Assembly: GCA_030642845.1 (NCBI GenBank) | Contig: DAOWMZ010000098.1 | Location: forward strand, 1-6,878 | Direction: 5' to 3' | Length of the DNA stretch: 6,878 nt | From: Candidatus Zixiibacteriota bacterium | GTDB taxonomy: Bacteria > Zixibacteria > MSB-5A5 > GN15 > FEB-12 | Shown: positions 5,006 through 6,878 of the stretch, piece after piece | Layout: each line of letters starts with the position of its first letter | How positions within the stretch are numbered: position 1 is the stretch's first letter | Made by a program: the position numbers and the translations under genes | The notes under the pieces: model-generated | What the model was told of the DNA's origin: nothing | The model's input: the letters and a program-made list of their open reading frames with translations, nothing else | The model's database searches: none

Positions 5006-6214
5006 TTATTTTTTCTTTAGTTCCGTCATGATTTCGTCCCTGATTAAATTCAGAAGTTTTTCAGTATCAATTTTATCAGCAATAACTTTTGCCAGTTTTT
5101 CAGCCAGTTCGGTAGTAAATTGACGAGTAAAAATTTTCACCGGATCCGTTAATATTTGTTCATTTGGTTGAGCAGATTTTGTGTTGGTATGTGTGTTTGA
5201 TTGATTTTTATCATCCTTGATTGTAACAGTTTCCGTTTTATTATCAGAATCAATTTTTTCCATTTCTTTTTTGAAATCGTCGATAAACCTTTCAACACCC
5301 TCATCCTGAGGTTTGGATTCTCCTGCAATTGACTCCTTAACATATTTTGCAGTTACCGGCTGCAAAGTCTCCTTTAGTTTAACCGCTTCCAATTCAGCAT
5401 TATCTTTTGGGGAAGTCGATTCAGGGGCTGGTTGTGGTTTAGAATCATTCTGCATTTCATTGACAAACCAGTGATAATCATGAACACTGTCTTCCAGTTC
5501 TACTTCTTTTTGAGCCTCTTTGGATAATCCATACTGATCATTTAAAATATCCAGCTTTCCGGAAGCATTAGGCTGAACAGTTTTTATTTTTCGAGTCTCA
5601 GGTCTTCTTATATCTGTTTGATCATCATCAATAATTATCGACTCTACCTTGGAATTGTCTTCAAATTTATCAAGGTCGCCGATATCAGTCACATTCATTG
5701 AATCAGATTTAACTATTGGAATAGATCCTGTTTCATCCATAACCTCAGAATTAGTCACATTGATATTATCTAATCCCAAAGCAGCATCAAGAAATTCATC
5801 ATTAAGATCCATTGTTCCCAAAGAACTTGATTGTGAATTTGCAGTTTGTGTCTGAGATGTCTTTTGTCCAGCCAAGATTTTTACTTTTTCAAGCAATTCT
5901 TTTGTATCAAATGGTCTTCTGATAATAACTTCATCGGGATATGAGAGATCTTTATCATCAGCAGATGCTAATAATAAAAGCGGGATTGAATTGTAAATTT
6001 CATTTTCATTCAGGAACAAATAAAGAGGTTTATCATCGGCACCCGTCAGGTCGCAGCTCACAATCATAATATCAGGTTTACTTAGCCCAAGCACTTCAAC
6101 CGCTCTGGTATAATCCGAAACAGAAATTACTTCAAAGCCAGTCTGACGTAAAATAGTTTCAATTACACTCCCGGTTGACCCCGACCGTTCAGCTAAAAAC
6201 ACCTTTTTTCTCAT
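5006..6214 (-). CDS. Pseudo-receiver (CheY-like) protein with long acidic linker and C-terminal amphipathic helix
   Basis: The 402-residue protein starts with a receiver-like fold (residues 4-115), recognisable from the strand/helix pattern and from the RRPFDTKELLEKV end, matching the KPF-x-x-x-EL of response regulators. Key residues are missing. The acidic pair near the N-terminus is Ala8-Glu9. The phosphoacceptor Asp position aligns with Ser53 (PDIMIVSCD), although Asp55 is two residues on. The conserved Thr/Ser is Ala83, with Ser84 next. The conserved Lys is Arg100. Conventional phosphorylation is therefore doubtful. Residues 116-350 form a low-complexity, acidic, Ser/Thr/Asn-rich linker. 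Residues 355-402 are predicted amphipathic helix, perhaps for dimerisation or partner binding. No DNA-binding or enzymatic output domain is seen. FrzS of Myxococcus is a known protein with a pseudo-receiver, but no homology to it is claimed. The gene begins 6 bases after the rhomboid stop codon. The nearest purine-rich site lies at least 12 bases upstream within the rhomboid gene, which suggests translational coupling. Confidence 0.75.
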   Translation of the reverse strand: MRKKVFLAERSGSTGSVIETILRQTGFEVISVSDYTRAVEVLGLSKPDIMIVSCDLTGADDKPLYLFLNENEIYNSIPLLLLASADDKDLSYPDEVIIRRPFDTKELLEKVKILAGQKTSQTQTANSQSSSLGTMDLNDEFLDAALGLDNINVTNSEVMDETGSIPIVKSDSMNVTDIGDLDKFEDNSKVESIIIDDDQTDIRRPETRKIKTVQPNASGKLDILNDQYGLSKEAQKEVELEDSVHDYHWFVNEMQNDSKPQPAPESTSPKDNAELEAVKLKETLQPVTAKYVKESIAGESKPQDEGVERFIDDFKKEMEKIDSDNKTETVTIKDDKNQSNTHTNTKSAQPNEQILTDPVKIFTRQFTTELAEKLAKVIADKIDTEKLLNLIRDEIMTELKKK

Positions 6215-6220
6215 CTGAAG

Positions 6221-6878
6221 TTATCTCTTCTCCGATGATTTTTTTTCTGTTAATTGAGTTTGTGCATCTTCCAGAAAACGCCGCTCCTCAGAATTAATAT
6301 TGTCACTTCCAACTGCATTAATCTTGTCTAATATTTCATCCACCCGTTTCATAATATTTTCAGCGTTTTGTCGGTTTTTGTTTAGTTTAGCTTCTTTTTG
6401 TTTATAGCGAAGTTTTCGAAAATAATCGCCTATACGCAACCATCGCCAGTCAGCTTTTAAATATACAAAGGCAAATAATGCTCCTCCCAAATGAGCCATG
6501 TGAGCGATATTAGCCCCGCCGACCAGAAAACCCAGTAGCATTAGTCCGGGGATTGCCCATTTTACTTTAACCGGCAGGACAAAATATATATATAACATGC
6601 GGTTAGGGAACATAAGCCAATAAGCGACTAGTACGCCATAGATTGCCGCTGAGGCCCCAACGATAGTAACCATCTGACCGGATTGAACTATTAGAGTTAA
6701 AATTGCTCCAAACAAACCGGAAAGAATATAAAACCGTGCGAATCTTTTAGTCCCCCAGGTAAGCTCAATTTCAGTTCCAAACATCCACAAAACAAACATA
6801 TTAAACAGAAGATGAAAAAAACCACCATGCAAAAACATGTATGTGAATGGCTGATATAATTTATTAGGAAAATCACTA
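6221..6878 (-). CDS. Rhomboid-family intramembrane serine protease (5' end outside window)
   Basis: The reading frame is open to the right edge: 13 codons precede the first visible Met and read into the family's TYMFLHGGFFHLLFNM motif, so the true start lies outside. The visible part holds TM2 (HGGFFHLLFNMFVLWMFG), TM3, TM4 with the catalytic Ser in GASAAIYG (codon 6652-6650), TM5, and TM6 with the catalytic His in AHLGG (codon 6493-6491). The Ser-His dyad is intact, so it is probably an active inner-membrane protease. The residue after Ser is Ala rather than the commoner Gly. After TM6 comes a basic, coiled-coil-like cytoplasmic tail of about 75 residues. It ends in a VDEILDKI...EERRFLEDA segment, resembling the C-terminal domain of Bacteroidetes-type rhomboids (DUF6576-like, from memory). 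TM1 and the N-terminus are missing. Substrates cannot be predicted. It lies directly upstream of the pseudo-receiver gene. Confidence 0.9.
   Translation of the reverse strand, partial: SDFPNKLYQPFTYMFLHGGFFHLLFNMFVLWMFGTEIELTWGTKRFARFYILSGLFGAILTLIVQSGQMVTIVGASAAIYGVLVAYWLMFPNRMLYIYFVLPVKVKWAIPGLMLLGFLVGGANIAHMAHLGGALFAFVYLKADWRWLRIGDYFRKLRYKQKEAKLNKNRQNAENIMKRVDEILDKINAVGSDNINSEERRFLEDAQTQLTEKKSSEKR

Overview
The window carries six protein-coding genes on a fairly AT-rich background. One lies on the plus strand, a predicted outer-membrane beta-barrel protein. Five lie on the minus strand. In minus-strand transcription order these are a rhomboid protease (5' end outside the window), a degenerate receiver-domain protein, a DsbD-type thiol:disulfide interchange protein, a DUF2064-like GT-A-fold protein, and a creatininase-family amidohydrolase. 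No rRNA, tRNA, CRISPR array, transposase or phage gene is visible.

The organism is a Gram-negative (diderm) bacterium. This follows from the outer-membrane barrel with a signal peptide and C-terminal Phe, and from periplasmic-type DsbD. The rhomboid's C-terminal tail resembles tails seen in Bacteroidetes and relatives, and the barrel recalls hypothetical proteins of uncultured FCB-group phyla. An FCB-group or candidate-phylum bacterium (for example Zixibacteria-like) is my inference, with low to moderate confidence.

Layout. Positions 1-351 hold no complete gene. They contain a cluster of unrelated palindromic repeats (82-224), a terminator-like hairpin (275-293) and a good sigma70-like promoter (300-328) for the barrel gene (352-1188). 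That gene converges on the creatininase-family gene (minus, 1208-1942) with a 19-base gap. The creatininase gene follows the DUF2064-like gene (minus, 1950-2699) at 7 bases, so the two form an operon, driven by a near-consensus promoter at 2737-2765. Positions 2700-2940 also hold a GC-rich palindrome (2869-2893). dsbD occupies 2941-4857 (alternative start 4887). The pseudo-receiver gene (5006-6214) follows the rhomboid gene (6221 to the window edge) by 6 bases and is probably translationally coupled to it.

How the genes work together: dsbD is housekeeping redox supply to the cell envelope. The most interesting content is two degenerate proteins. One is a receiver-like domain that has lost its phosphoacceptor Asp and Lys and is coupled to a rhomboid protease. 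The other is a DUF2064-like protein that has lost all the expected signature residues and is co-transcribed with an intact creatininase-family metal amidohydrolase. Neither pair amounts to a proven new system, but both are specific, testable leads. The rest of the window looks ordinary.
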